The notes: generated from the sequence alone by a model not told the origin. 64,000 nt of DNA from DASQGA01 sp963722715 (GCA_963722715.1 CAVROA010000008.1:1-64000), one strand, 5' to 3'; counted from the stretch's first letter, positions 17,849-26,531 are shown. Numbers and translations are program-made.

Positions 17849-17876
17849 AGCGCCGGGGGATACCAGCCCCGGCGCT
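17849..17876. terminator. Hairpin terminator
   Basis: A 10-bp perfect stem (AGCGCCGGGG / CCCCGGCGCT) with an 8-nt loop, followed by TGCTGTCT. It probably ends the cupin transcript, about 140 nt after the stop. Confidence 0.65.
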
Positions 17877-18132
17877 TGCTGTCTAAGGCCCTGTTTTTCG
17901 CGACCGCAAGACCGGCGTGCTTCAGCCGCCTGGGGGCCGGTTCACGGCCCCCGAGCCTCCGGTCGATTAGGTTGCCGCCGAAGCCGACCAGACTGGCCAC
18001 GGCGAGCGAGCACAGGTGGCTGGGCGCTTGGGGGTTGATCCGGCGGTCTGTGGCCTCGTGCGCCGCGCTACACATGCTGAGACAGATCGCTCCGACCGCG
18101 CCTCCTCGCGCGTCTTATGTAGTTAGACGAAC

Positions 18133-18160
18133 GCGCATGCGCGCGTTACCACGCATGCGT
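18133..18160. promoter_or_regulatory. Two GCATGC-centred palindromes, possible operator
   Basis: GCGCATGCGC (18133-18142) and ACGCATGCGT (18151-18160) are both perfect palindromes with centres 18 bp apart. They lie in the gap after the MmpL gene. No gene start is near, so a regulatory role is only a possibility. Confidence 0.25.
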
Positions 18161-18203
18161 TATCTGCTTTCCATCGACAGCCGTTCATTCGCTCCGCGGC
18201 GGA

Positions 18204-20442
18204 TCATGGTGAGGTCGGCACCGGAACTGGTGGAACTGGAGCGATCTCCGGGGTCGGCTCTCGGCGCGGGATGCGGAGCACGATCCCCATCCACCTCGGC
18301 ATCCACCAGTTGGCCTCGCCGAGGAGTTTCATTAGGGCTGGCACGAGCAGGGCGCGGATCACGGTGGCGTCGAAGATGATTCCTGCGGCGAGCCCGATTG
18401 CAAGCGGCTTGATCTCGTAGCCGGGGCTCGTCGAAAGCACCAGGAAGGAGAACATGAGGACGAGCGCAGCGCTCGTTACAAGCTTGCCAGTTCGCGCCAG
18501 CCCAAGCTCGATCGCCTTGTCGGTGGAGCCCGTCTCGTCGTAAGCCTCCCGCATGCGCGACAGCATGAAGACCTCGTAGTCCATTGATAGCCCAAACAGG
18601 AAGGCGAAGATCATCACTGGGATCCAGGCTGTGATCGAGCCGGTCGCGGGGATATCCCAGAGCCCGGAGCCGTGGCCCTGCTGGAAGACGAAGACCACGA
18701 TCCCGAAGGCGGCGGCGAGCGAGAGCAGGTTCAGCAGAATGGCCTTGATCGCGAGCACGATCGAGCGAAACGCCCGCGTCAGCAGGACAAGCGTCAGCAG
18801 CAGGACGAGCGCGAGCACGTACGGGACGCTCCCGAACAAGGCGTGCAGGAAGTCGCGGTCGACTGCGGCGAGGCCAGTCAGCGTGCCGTTCGTCCCCTCC
18901 AAGCTAGTGTTGGCGCGGTCGATGGTCGCTTGGATGCCGGGGGCGGAGCCGTCGATCGTGGCGAAGCCTTCGACAAGCGAGTTCGGCCCTTTCTGCCATC
19001 CCGGCGGGGCGGCCGCTCCGACGACTCCGGGTACCGCGCTCAGCTTTGCCGCAACTTGCTTTGCGTCGCCTCCGTTCTCGACAAGCACGTTGAGCGGCTT
19101 CATCACTCCGGGGCTGATCCCTGCGGCGGTGAGTTGGTCGCGAGCGGCGATCGCTGAGCCCGTGCCAGGGAACTTCCCCAGCTCCGCTTCGGTCGGGTTC
19201 AGCCTCGTTCCGAGGCCCGCGAGCACCGCCACGATCACCAGGCCGACAGCCGCGACCGCGACCGGACGCCGGAGCACGAAGCGTGCCCAGCGGCCCCAGG
19301 CGCCGTCTTCGGGATGGCCGCGGTCGAGGAACCGACGCGGCATCACCCGAACGCTGTTGATCCGTGGCCCGAGGACGGCGAGCATCGCCGGAAGCAAGGT
19401 GAGCGACGCCAGCACAGAGACGACGGGGATCAGCATGCCGCCGAGGCCCATCGACCGGAGCAAGGGGAGTGGCAAAAGGACCAACGCCAAGAGCCCGACG
19501 GCTACCGTCGTGCCGGAGATGATCACCGCGTGCCCTGCGTGGGTCATCGTCTCGACGAGCGCCGACTCGACGTCGTTCCCCTCCCGGAGTTCGTCTCGGA
19601 AACGGAAGATCATCAGTAACGCGTAGTCGATGGCAACGCCGAGTCCGACCAACGCGATCAGGAACTGGACGATGATCGAGACGTCCGTGATGTAGGTCAG
19701 AGCCCAGACGAGCGAGAACGTGTTCAGGATCGAGGCGACCGCGACGACGAGGGGAGCTAGGACCGCGGGGAGCGTCCCGAAGACGAAGAGGAGGATCAGG
19801 AGTGCACCGAGCCCACCGATCAGCGCTTCCAAGAGGATGCTTGACCCGGCGCTTGAGCCCTCGGCGCTTGCTTCTCCGAGCGCGTCACGCCCCGTCACGT
19901 CGACGCTGACACCGGCTGGAAGCCCGGCTGCCGCTGCGGCGCGAATTTTCTCTGCACCGCTCTTCACGTCGAGCCCAGCCCGGCCGGGCATATAGACCTG
20001 CAGAAACGTGGTATGCCGGTCCTCGAGACACGTACATGAGATTGCCGGTCGAGAAGTACGAACTAGTTAGCGCGCCGGGAGTTGCCTTCGCCACCCGCGC
20101 CATCGCCGCCCGGACAGCGGCGTTCTTGCTGAGGTCCGCCCGCGGGGAGTGGAAGACAACGGTGTTTGGCGACCGGTCGCCCGCTCCGAGTGCCTGAAGG
20201 GTCCTTTGGCTGCCCTCATAGGCCGGTTGCCCAGGAACCGCGAGGCTCTGGTACCACCGTGAGGAGAGCTGTCCGGCCGCGTAGCCGCCGAACAGCGTCA
20301 GCGCGATCCACGTCCCGATTACGGGCCAGCGATAGCGGGTGGTGAAATGGCCAAGACGGGCCAGTCGACCTGTGCGGGCGGGAAGATGATCATTGAGACC
20401 CGACGGCGACGCCGAAGGGGTGCCGGTGCTCGGACCTTCCAT
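18204..20442 (-). pseudogene. MMPL-family membrane exporter, frameshifted
   Basis: An RND-superfamily exporter of lipids or similar envelope molecules. The N-terminal part (start at 20442, after GAGAGGAG) runs through the first membrane segment (WPVIGTWIALTLFGGYAAG) into the periplasmic domain up to YFSTGNLMYVSR. There an extra base at about 20021-20022 shifts the frame, and the rest (HTTFLQVYMPGRAG onwards to 18204) continues in another frame. About eleven further membrane segments are seen, including VGLGVAIDYALLMIFRFRD and FLFGLSMDYEVFMLSRMRE, each with the conserved DY pair. The repaired protein is about 745 aa, the family's normal size, so a single-base sequencing error is plausible. Confidence 0.85.
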
Positions 20443-20843
20443 GGTGACTCCTCTCGAACGGCCTTCTGGACACCGGGCGGTGCCGCAGTCCGCGTGTTCT
20501 CGAAAGGTCACTCGCGCCAGAGGCGGTCTAAGCGGCTATCGAGCCGACGCGGCAGTTGCTTACTTTCTTCGGTGCTCCTCGTCATCGAGGAATGCCGCGC
20601 GCGGGTCAGCGATTTGCGATCACACTAGCTTAAGCCGGTAAGCGCACCATTCGCTCCGATCCATTCGACGTCGACGGACCTCGGCTGGGCGGCACGTGAG
20701 TCCGGTCGCACCGCCGAGCGTTAGGCCCTTTCCAGTCCCCGCAGGCAGCTCCGGGCTAAGCCTCGGGCGGCGACGGCGGCGACATTCATGCAGGCCCCGC
20801 CTCAAGGCGTCGAGCGTAGCGACCAGGCTTTCCTAGACGTGCT
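20443..20843. other. 400-bp gap, nothing recognised
   Basis: No convincing gene, hairpin or repeat is seen beyond the MmpL ribosome site at its left edge. Composition is like the surroundings. Confidence 0.4.
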
Positions 20844-21113
20844 TCAGGCGAGGAGCACGATCCCAGCTACTAGGAGCCAAAGGGACCAGGCTGTGTAGGC
20901 AATCGGCACGATCGTTCCGGCCAGCTTCCAGCCGTGGTCTTCGAAGCGACCGACGAACTCAAGTGAGCCGACGATTAGCAAGGCACCGACGAGGGTGCCC
21001 GGCCAGGCCAACCAGTCGTCGAAAGACGAGGACTGCAGCATGGCGATGGCGACCAGGAGCGTCCAGGCGCCGGTAAAGAGGTAACCGAGGCATTCGCCGA
21101 GGGCTATACGAGG
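20844..21113 (-). pseudogene. C-terminal fragment of a DUF4386-like membrane protein
   Basis: About 90 residues with three hydrophobic segments and the ending GWKLAGTIVPIAYTAWSLWL, which resembles the C-terminus of DUF4386 membrane proteins (usually 220-250 aa). There is no upstream half: the similarity stops near 21113, exactly where a tRNA-like sequence begins on the same strand. No start codon with a ribosome site exists, so it is taken as a 5'-truncated relic. Confidence 0.5.
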
Positions 21114-21196
21114 TAACGGTGAAAGGAATCGAACGCACCGAATAACCCCGAGTAGCAGAGAATTCAGTCTCCCTGCTTCACCGCTCCGCCACGCCC
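21113..21196 (-). other. tRNA-like relic
   Basis: Read on the minus strand, a D-arm-like GGCGGAGCGGTGAAGC is followed by a hairpin with loop CTGAATT (anticodon-like GAA in the right place) and then the T-loop-like GTTCGATTCC. The order and spacing are tRNA-like. However, the acceptor and T stems do not pair, so it is not a functional tRNA. It directly abuts a truncated gene. Confidence 0.3.
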
Positions 21197-21327
21197 AACA
21201 TCGTGCTTCGACGCGTGGCGGGGTTGCACAGGGGTTGCAAGAACGAGGGAACCCGCCGAGGCGGACTCCCCTCACCTCGAGCCGGGTTATGGTTCCGGGA
21301 CCTGAAGCACGAGCCGAGGAGGTCACC

Positions 21328-21627
21328 ATGTACGCCCGCGTAACGATGGTCACTGGTGGATCGCCTGAGCAGGCCGACCAAGGCATCGCTGACTTCAGAA
21401 ACAACGCGCTCCCGGGTGTCAAGGAGCTCGGCGCCCGGGGGGCAATGCTGCTCATCGATCGCCAGAGCGGAGAGGGAATGGCAATCACGCTCTGGGAGGA
21501 CGAAGCCGCCATGCTCACCAGCGAAGAGCAAGCCAAAGAGCTGCGGCGCGCAGCCGTACAAGCGCTGGGCTCGACCGAGGAGCCGCGCGTCGAGCGGTAC
21601 GAGGTCGCTGTCTTCGAGACTGGCTAG
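21328..21627 (+). CDS. Small ABM-like dimeric alpha/beta-barrel protein
   Basis: A 99-residue protein with the pattern of antibiotic-biosynthesis-monooxygenase/stress-responsive barrel domains: MYARVTMVTGGSPEQ as the first strand and helix, GAMLLIDRQSGEGMAITLWED as the central strands, and RVERYEVAVFETG as the last strand. AGGAGG precedes the ATG at 21328. Such proteins are small dimers, sometimes heme- or quinone-modifying; the substrate is unknown. Downstream lies a fragment of the 49-residue repeat gene. Confidence 0.75.
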   Translation: MYARVTMVTGGSPEQADQGIADFRNNALPGVKELGARGAMLLIDRQSGEGMAITLWEDEAAMLTSEEQAKELRRAAVQALGSTEEPRVERYEVAVFETG

Positions 21628-21640
21628 CTCCTCACTGCTC

Positions 21641-21766
21641 GAGACCGAGAAGGTTGTCGAGTTCTTCCTCGAGCGGGAGGCAGCCGAAGCGATGATCGGT
21701 GAGGTTCGGGAGGACGAGCCGGCGCTGGCGGAAGATCTGCGGGTCGAGGCGGTCGGGCTCGGCTAG
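21641..21766 (+). pseudogene. 5'-truncated copy of the 49-residue gene (copy 2)
   Basis: Encodes ETEKVVEFFLEREAAEAMIGE and continues to ...RVEAVGLG and a stop, in the same frame as the intact gene at 24851. The first ten residues, including the start, are missing. The surviving part has no internal stop. If translated from an unusual upstream start it could still make protein, but no ribosome site is seen. Confidence 0.65.
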
Positions 21767-21914
21767 GTCAGTAATCCACCCGGTTGCCGCAAAACGGCGG
21801 CGACTAGGAGGCTCCTGGCCCTTTCATTCGGTCGTCGGGCTCTTACGAGCCGGATAAGACGCGAGGGGGCTTGCCGGGCTAGACCGCCGCCGGAAGCGGG
21901 CGTAGATTCGGCGT

Positions 21915-22712
21915 ATGTCGGACAGAGCGATGACGGCAGAAGAGGTCCGGTCGGCTCTGATGGGGGAGAGTGCTCGCTTGCTCGAGCGGCGGCGTGTCTT
22001 TCGACGACTGCCTTCCCCTCCGCGCTGCAAGCTGTGCGCCGCGCCGTTCGCGGGGATCGGCGGTCTCGTCCTCGGGCATGCCGGGTTTGCGCGCTCGCCC
22101 GGCAATCCGGCTCTCTGCGCCAAGTGCCTGGGCGAGCTGCGCAAGCGAAACCTGAGCGGAGTCGAGATCCCGGTCACGCTGCTGTTCTCCGATGTCCGCG
22201 GCTCGACGGCGATGGCCGAACAGATGAGCCCGACCGAGTTCCACGCCTTCCTCGACCACTTCTACCGGCTGGCCTCGGAAGCGATCGTCGGTCACGACGG
22301 TCTCGTCGACAAAGTCGTCGGCGACGAGATCGTTGCGCTCTTCTTTGGGGGAATCAGCGGACCCAACCACGCGGCAGCCGCCGTCGCGGCTGCGATCGAC
22401 GTGGCCGAGCGGGCGGCACGCGCCGACGCTACCCCGTCCGGACCGATTCCTGTGGGAACCGCTGTCCACACGGGCGAGGCGTTCGTAGGAGGGACCGGGC
22501 CGGGCGGTACGATCGAGGACTTCACGGCGCTCGGCGACGTCGTCAACACCACCTCGCGACTCGCATCGGCGGCGCGGCCGGGCGAGGTGCTCGCCAGTGT
22601 CGTAGCGGCCGAGGCTGCAGGTTCGGCGACCTTCGAGCGCCGTACGGTGGAGATTCGTGGCCGGGCGAAACCCCTCGACGTGATAATCGTCCGTCGCGCG
22701 AGCGCGACCTAA
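21915..22712 (+). CDS. Class III adenylate/guanylate cyclase with N-terminal zinc ribbon
   Basis: A 265-aa cytosolic cyclase. An N-terminal zinc-ribbon-like module has C38-x2-C41 (RCKLC) and C68-x2-C71 (LCAKC). The catalytic domain (about 85-262) has metal-binding D93 (LLFSDVRGST) and D137 (VVGDEIVALFF), and the transition-state pair N211/R215 (NTTSRLAS). It should convert ATP to cAMP as a homodimer. The substrate-specifying residues were not worked out. A typical actinobacterial domain combination, where the N-terminus may sense metal or redox state. It stands alone. Confidence 0.85.
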   Translation: MSDRAMTAEEVRSALMGESARLLERRRVFRRLPSPPRCKLCAAPFAGIGGLVLGHAGFARSPGNPALCAKCLGELRKRNLSGVEIPVTLLFSDVRGSTAMAEQMSPTEFHAFLDHFYRLASEAIVGHDGLVDKVVGDEIVALFFGGISGPNHAAAAVAAAIDVAERAARADATPSGPIPVGTAVHTGEAFVGGTGPGGTIEDFTALGDVVNTTSRLASAARPGEVLASVVAAEAAGSATFERRTVEIRGRAKPLDVIIVRRASAT

Positions 22713-22866
22713 TCCGTTAGCTCCTACCCGGGTCGGGCCTGCTCGTGCCGACGAGGAACGGCTCAAAGATCTAGCCAAACTCGAAGGCCGGAACGTCGCG
22801 ATGGACCTATTACACAGGGCTGGCTGACCTAGTTCCCGGGCCGCCGAGCGATTTCATGCTGGCGTC

Positions 22867-22980
22867 GTGCTCTTCTACGGCGTCGTCAGCGCCCAGGACC
22901 GAGAAGGTTGTCGAGTTCTTCCTCGAGCGGGAGGCGGCCGAGGCGATGATTCGCGAGGTTCGGGAAGGACAGACTACGCC
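22867..22980 (+). pseudogene. Frameshifted copy of the 49-residue gene (copy 3)
   Basis: Starts with the same GTG and VLFYGVVSAQ as the intact copy. One extra G then shifts the frame (CCCAGGACC here, CCCAGACC there). After a further change near 22968 the similarity is lost. The DNA match to copy 2 is very close between about 22895 and 22965. Confidence 0.7.
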
Positions 22981-23028
22981 CGGGCTGAAGCGGCCCGGCT
23001 GACCGGGGGGCTCGTCCGCTGAGACCGG

Positions 23029-23253
23029 CTAGACGTTCCCATCTGGGGCAAGGAGGACATCAACGCCGGGATGGGTGACTCGCCACACCTGGAGGTACAG
23101 GTCGAGTTCGAGTCGAGCCGCATCCTTGCGGGGCGACTCGGGAATTGAGACAGTGATTCTGCCCGCAGGATCGGTAAGGGCGACGCACTGCCGGGTTCGC
23201 AGGAACGCGAGCAGGTCGTCGACGAGCGACGGGTCGCTGAGATGGATGTGCAT
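23029..23253 (-). CDS. Small conserved protein, paralogue of 25968-26204
   Basis: A 74-residue protein starting MHIHLSDPSLVDDLLAFLR. It has the layout of the small protein at 25968: an N-terminal strand, a helix ending in a variable loop (CVALTDPAGRI), a second strand, and the ending ARLELDLYLQVWRVTHPGVD. That ending matches ARMELGIYLTAWRVRNPDVE of the paralogue. Function is unknown; the fold may be a small alpha/beta unit. No strong ribosome site precedes the ATG. Confidence 0.65.
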   Translation of the reverse strand: MHIHLSDPSLVDDLLAFLRTRQCVALTDPAGRITVSIPESPRKDAARLELDLYLQVWRVTHPGVDVLLAPDGNV

Positions 23254-23390
23254 GTGCCGCAGTGGGTTCCCGACGCCGAGAACCCTCCTGAGTGTGGTCG
23301 AGTTATCGCTAGCTCGCAAGGCCAGAAAGGGGGGGTTCCGCGCTATGGGCCTACGTTCTGTGCGCCCACCGCACCAGCACCTCGGCCGTC

Positions 23391-23602
23391 GTGGGGTCTC
23401 GAGGGTTTCGGGATCACCAATGGACCCGCCTCCGTCAGCGTCTGGTCTAAAAAGTTGGAGGCAGGGAATGGGGCTGCTCCGATGCGAGTCAGAGCCAGCG
23501 ACCGGGCCGCGGCTCCAGAGTCTCATTCGCTACCTGCGGGAGGCCGGCTGCATAGCCGAGCAAGCGAGCGAGGATACGCTGGACGTGTTCATGCCTGCGG
23601 TT
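23391..23602 (+). pseudogene. Duplicated 212-bp segment, dead copy of a small gene
   Basis: About 96% identical to 25877-26087 and in the same orientation. It carries about 90 bp of upstream sequence and the first part of the small gene found intact at 25968. One extra C (GGGCCGCGG against GGGCGCGG) breaks the frame, and the homology ends after GTTCATGCCTGCG, so the 3' half is missing. Confidence 0.85.
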
Positions 23603-23633
23603 TGAGCGGCTGGGGTACCGAGCAGCGCCAGGC

Positions 23634-24821
23634 TCATCCGCGCGAGAGGGGGTGCCCCGTCCCTCCGACGCTCCGGTGGGGCAGTGCAGATAGGGCCTCG
23701 ATCGCGGTCTCGTCGGGCCGGTCAGCCGCGATCGCTGCCGCGGCATCGGCTGCGGCCTCCCTGAACTGGGGCCGTGCGAGGAGTTCAAACAGCGCGGATG
23801 CAATTTCGTCGGGCGATGCTTCGACCGGCAAGCAGATGCCTGCACCGAACTCGGCCACGCGCCCGGCGTTGAATTCCTGGTCGCGTCCGAGCGGCAATAG
23901 CAGAAGAGGCTTGCCGTGGGCGAGAGCCCTAAGTGTCGTTCCGAGCCCGCCGTGCGTCACGACCGCTGCGCAGCGTGGGAGCAGCCGATCGTGATCGGCA
24001 TACAGACTGGTCTCGATGTTGCGTGGGACGCGGATCGCCTCAGCGCTCAATGCCGGTCCCAACGTGAGGATCGCATCTACGGCCTGATCGGCGATCGCGT
24101 CGCAGACTCGCTGGATGAGGGCCAGTTGGCCGCTCATCACGGTGGTGCTGAAGCTGAGGAGGACGAGCGGTCGCCCCTCGTGGGCGCTTCCTCCGGGCAC
24201 CGTGCGGGTCACGCCAAGCGGGCCGGCGTGAACGACGTTGGCGGGATAGTTCGTGGCGAGATCGAACCACTTCGGGACGGTCACCAAGAGCAGCCCGGCT
24301 GATTCCCAGGCGGCGAGGTCGTCTCTGGCGGGCTCCAAGCCGAGACCTCTGCGCGTGATGTTGAGCTGAGCACGATCGGTGGTCCAGGCGCCGGCGCCGC
24401 GCAGCATCCGTGTTCTTGCGAGCCCGTACGGGAAGTGCACGAGCGAGACGGTAGGCGTGCCGGTCGATTCGCCGGCCGCGATCCCGGCGGGCAGCATGCA
24501 GTCGACGATCATCAGCTTCGGCCTCAGCTCATTCACGACGTCGCGCACGTCGAGGGCGATCTCCGGCCCGGCGGCGGCTGCCATGAGCTGGGTGGCCTGT
24601 TTTTCGAAGGCGGTGTCCATGTCGGGGTCGCCCGCGCGCCTGTAGCTGAAAACGCCGAAGCCGGCGTCCACGGCCGGCTGACGCGTGGCGGCCGACGTGA
24701 GAACGCAGACACGGTGGTCGCGAGCGGCGAGCAGCTTGCCTGCGGCGAGAAGCGGCGGAAGATTCCCTCCGCCGCACCAGCTCGCGATCAGAACTTCCAG
24801 ACGCGCTGCATGCTCGTACAC
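23634..24821 (-). CDS. Glycosyltransferase family 1 (MGT/UGT-like)
   Basis: A 395-aa GT-B fold glycosyltransferase resembling macrolide and sterol glycosyltransferases. The N-terminal acceptor half starts LEVLIASWCGGGNLPPLLAA. The C-terminal nucleotide-sugar site is clear near residues 290-315: VVTHGGLGTTLRALAHGKP, LLLLPLGRDQ and the downstream N-A-x-x-V segment. It probably transfers a sugar from a UDP or TDP donor to a small lipophilic acceptor. It starts at a GTG with no clear ribosome site; the intact 49-residue gene is divergent with only 29 bp between the starts. Confidence 0.85.
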   Translation of the reverse strand: MYEHAARLEVLIASWCGGGNLPPLLAAGKLLAARDHRVCVLTSAATRQPAVDAGFGVFSYRRAGDPDMDTAFEKQATQLMAAAAGPEIALDVRDVVNELRPKLMIVDCMLPAGIAAGESTGTPTVSLVHFPYGLARTRMLRGAGAWTTDRAQLNITRRGLGLEPARDDLAAWESAGLLLVTVPKWFDLATNYPANVVHAGPLGVTRTVPGGSAHEGRPLVLLSFSTTVMSGQLALIQRVCDAIADQAVDAILTLGPALSAEAIRVPRNIETSLYADHDRLLPRCAAVVTHGGLGTTLRALAHGKPLLLLPLGRDQEFNAGRVAEFGAGICLPVEASPDEIASALFELLARPQFREAAADAAAAIAADRPDETAIEALSALPHRSVGGTGHPLSRG

Positions 24822-24850
24822 GAACGTAGTTTCTAGGGCACACGATTTCC

Positions 24851-25000
24851 GTGCTCTTCTACGGCGTGGTAAGTGCCCAGACCGAGAAGGTCGTGGAGTT
24901 CTTCCTCGAGCGCGAGGCGGCCGACGGGCCGATCAGCGAGGTTCGGAAGGACGAGCCGATGCGGGCGGAGCTCCGGGTCGAGGCAGTCGAACTCGGCTAG
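24851..25000 (+). CDS. 49-residue conserved small protein (intact copy)
   Basis: GTG start, 49 codons and TAG. The product opens VLFYGVVSAQTEKVVEFFLE and ends ELRVEAVELG. It is acidic, with a beta-alpha-beta pattern and no signal or membrane segment. No ribosome site is seen, so a leaderless transcript is possible. Three other full or partial copies occur in this window (16577, 21641, 22867), and the residue conservation among them suggests it was once a selected protein. Function is unknown. A GC-rich hairpin follows the stop. Confidence 0.68.
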   Translation: MLFYGVVSAQTEKVVEFFLEREAADGPISEVRKDEPMRAELRVEAVELG

Positions 25001-25031
25001 GGGTTTTCAACACGGCTGGAGCGCCCGTCAA

Positions 25032-25071
25032 GCAGGGCGCGACCCATCGCCGCAGGGGGGCCGCGCCCTGC
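25032..25071. terminator. Hairpin terminator
   Basis: A 10-bp perfect stem (GCAGGGCGCG at 25032-25041 with CGCGCCCTGC at 25062-25071) about 30 nt after the 49-residue gene. Confidence 0.6.
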
Positions 25072-25501
25072 AAGACGACACTATTCCCATGCTGAAAGGA
25101 AAGAGAACCATTCATGTCTTGTTCTGAAGGGCGGCGGCCAATAGGGTCGAAGAGTTCCCTGGGCCGCATCGTTCCTCGCCGCAGGGTGTCGGTGCGGCCC
25201 CGGTTTCCCTCGCCGCCCCGGAGCATCAAGCAGTCGGCAGAAGACGGTGGAAGTCTTCACGGCGAACTTGCCGCCGGCGGACACTTTGGCAGGCGACTTG
25301 CCGCCCTCGATTAGGCGGAGATGGTCCGGCGTCGGCCGTCGCAGGGTGAACCCATTCGTTCCAGCTCCGCGAGCACGAGCGAAAACGTCACCCATCTGGG
25401 TGAGGCCTCGAGGAACGCCACCCTCTACCCTCGTCCGTGGGTCGAGGCGATTCGCCGCAGAATCCCCGGCCTCCATAGTCCAAGCTTGGAAGGAAGAGCT
25501 C
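25072..25501. other. 430-bp gap without a convincing gene
   Basis: Open frames exist on both strands, but none has recognisable sequence or a ribosome site until the small gene at 25502. The stretch may be the remains of rearrangement. Confidence 0.4.
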
Positions 25502-25801
25502 GTGGAGGCGATCGGTGCGGCGAACATGCAGGCGGTCTTCCGTGAGGCGAACGAGCGGCTTCGAGACCTGAACAATTCGGTCGAGCAGGTAGGTGCGGCT
25601 GACTTCGATGAGTGCTTGGCCTGCGAATGCGCCCGCCAGGACTGCACGGAGTACGTGAAGTTGAGCTCGGACGCCTGGGACAGGGTTCGACAAGTCCCTG
25701 AGCACTTCGTCGTCGCTCCCCAGAGAAGTCATATTTTTCCTGAGATCGACCGCCTCCTTGAGACGCACTCTCGGTACTGGGTCGTGCAAAAAACTTGGTA
25801 A
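25502..25801 (+). CDS. Small conserved actinobacterial protein
   Basis: A 99-residue protein. An N-terminal helix (AVFREANERLRDLNNSVEQV) leads into a Cys pair region (DECLACECARQDCTEYVKL) and ends with HSRYWVVQKTW. The pattern (REANER, CxC, C, and a final RYxVV) recurs in short actinobacterial proteins of unknown function; the Cys residues could bind a metal. The GTG at 25502 has AAGGAAGAG upstream and is preferred to the ATG at 25526. The frame is open further upstream, but that part is not family-like. Confidence 0.68.
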   Translation: MEAIGAANMQAVFREANERLRDLNNSVEQVGAADFDECLACECARQDCTEYVKLSSDAWDRVRQVPEHFVVAPQRSHIFPEIDRLLETHSRYWVVQKTW

Positions 25802-25876
25802 CGCTGAACGGACGCTCGCGATTCTGCTCGTAATAGCGCGCGGCGTGCGTCGTGGCCGCCCCCCGTTCGGGTTTAG

Positions 25877-26087
25877 GTGGGGCCTCGAGGCTCTCGGGAT
25901 CACCAATGGACCCGCCCCCGTCAGAGTCTGGTCTAAAAAGTTGGAGGCAGGGAATGGGGCTGCTCCGATGCGAGTCAGAGTCAGCGACCGGGCGCGGCTC
26001 CAGAGTCTCATTCGCTACCTGCGGGAGGCCGGCTGCATAGCCGAGCAAGCGAGCGAGGATACGCTGGACGTGTTCATGCCTGCGCTT
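25877..26087 (+). repeat. Duplicated 211-bp segment (intact-gene copy)
   Basis: Matches 23391-23602 with about seven substitutions and one indel. It contains the upstream region and the first 120 bases of the gene at 25968. Confidence 0.9.
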
Positions 26088-26204
26088 CCCACTCAGCGGG
26101 AAGCTCGCATGGAGCTCGGTATCTACCTGACGGCCTGGCGGGTACGGAATCCCGACGTCGAGACCAAGCTCCTGCCGCCTCCCCCACGGCGGGGAGTAGG
26201 TTAG
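25968..26204 (+). CDS. Small conserved protein of unknown function
   Basis: A 78-residue protein opening MRVRVSDRARLQSLIRYLRE. It has a helix followed by AGCIAEQASEDTLDVFMP, then ARMELGIYLTAWRVRNPDVE and a Pro/Arg-rich tail. It is a paralogue of the minus-strand gene at 23029 and is partly duplicated as a dead copy at 23391. The ATG at 25968 gives family-like sequence; a GGAGG is about 20 nt upstream, further than usual, and would fit an out-of-frame ATG at 25954 better. Function is unknown. Confidence 0.7.
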   Translation: MRVRVSDRARLQSLIRYLREAGCIAEQASEDTLDVFMPALPTQREARMELGIYLTAWRVRNPDVETKLLPPPPRRGVG

Positions 26205-26349
26205 TGCGACCGTCACGGGTTTAGACCCCACGCGGGCTGCCCTTCGCCTTGCTCGAACGGCCACCTGGTTACGTTCGGCGCCACCAGGAGTACGGCACGT
26301 GGGAAGTGGAGACGCCTAGCGATGCGGGCGTTTCGGGTAGCGCGAACTC

Positions 26350-26531
26350 ATGGCGCAAGTACGCAGCCCTATCGAGTGCGCCGAATGCAGCAGGAGGCCG
26401 AGCCACGAGGACGCCTTCTGGCTGGGCGGCTTTCTCCTCCGCGACCCGGAGACCCGGAGCGAGGAGAAATCGTGCTCTACTGCCCCGCCTGCTCCCGGCG
26501 AGAGTTCGCCCTTCGCCTCGAAGCCGGCTAG
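26350..26531 (+). pseudogene. Small double-CxxC zinc-ribbon protein, frameshifted
   Basis: The first part (26350, MAQVRSPIECAECSRRPSHE) has one CxxC. The second part, in another frame, has VLYCPACSRREFALRLEAG and a stop at 26529-26531. Together they form a typical two-knuckle zinc ribbon of about 60 residues. The frames switch between about 26445 and 26468, as if one base were missing. A sequencing error is plausible. Confidence 0.6.

Larger units (their letters stand above)
17709..18203. other. 495-bp gap without a convincing gene
   Basis: No frame here has family-like sequence or a ribosome site. It holds one strong terminator hairpin (17849-17876), a second GGGGGCCG/CGGCCCCC hairpin near 17932-17953 and two GCATGC-centred palindromes (18133-18160). 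Confidence 0.5.

Noticed and set aside
17755..18075. A 106-residue minus-strand protein in the gap after the cupin gene
   Set aside because: It runs across a strong terminator hairpin, has no ribosome site and shows no family-like sequence.
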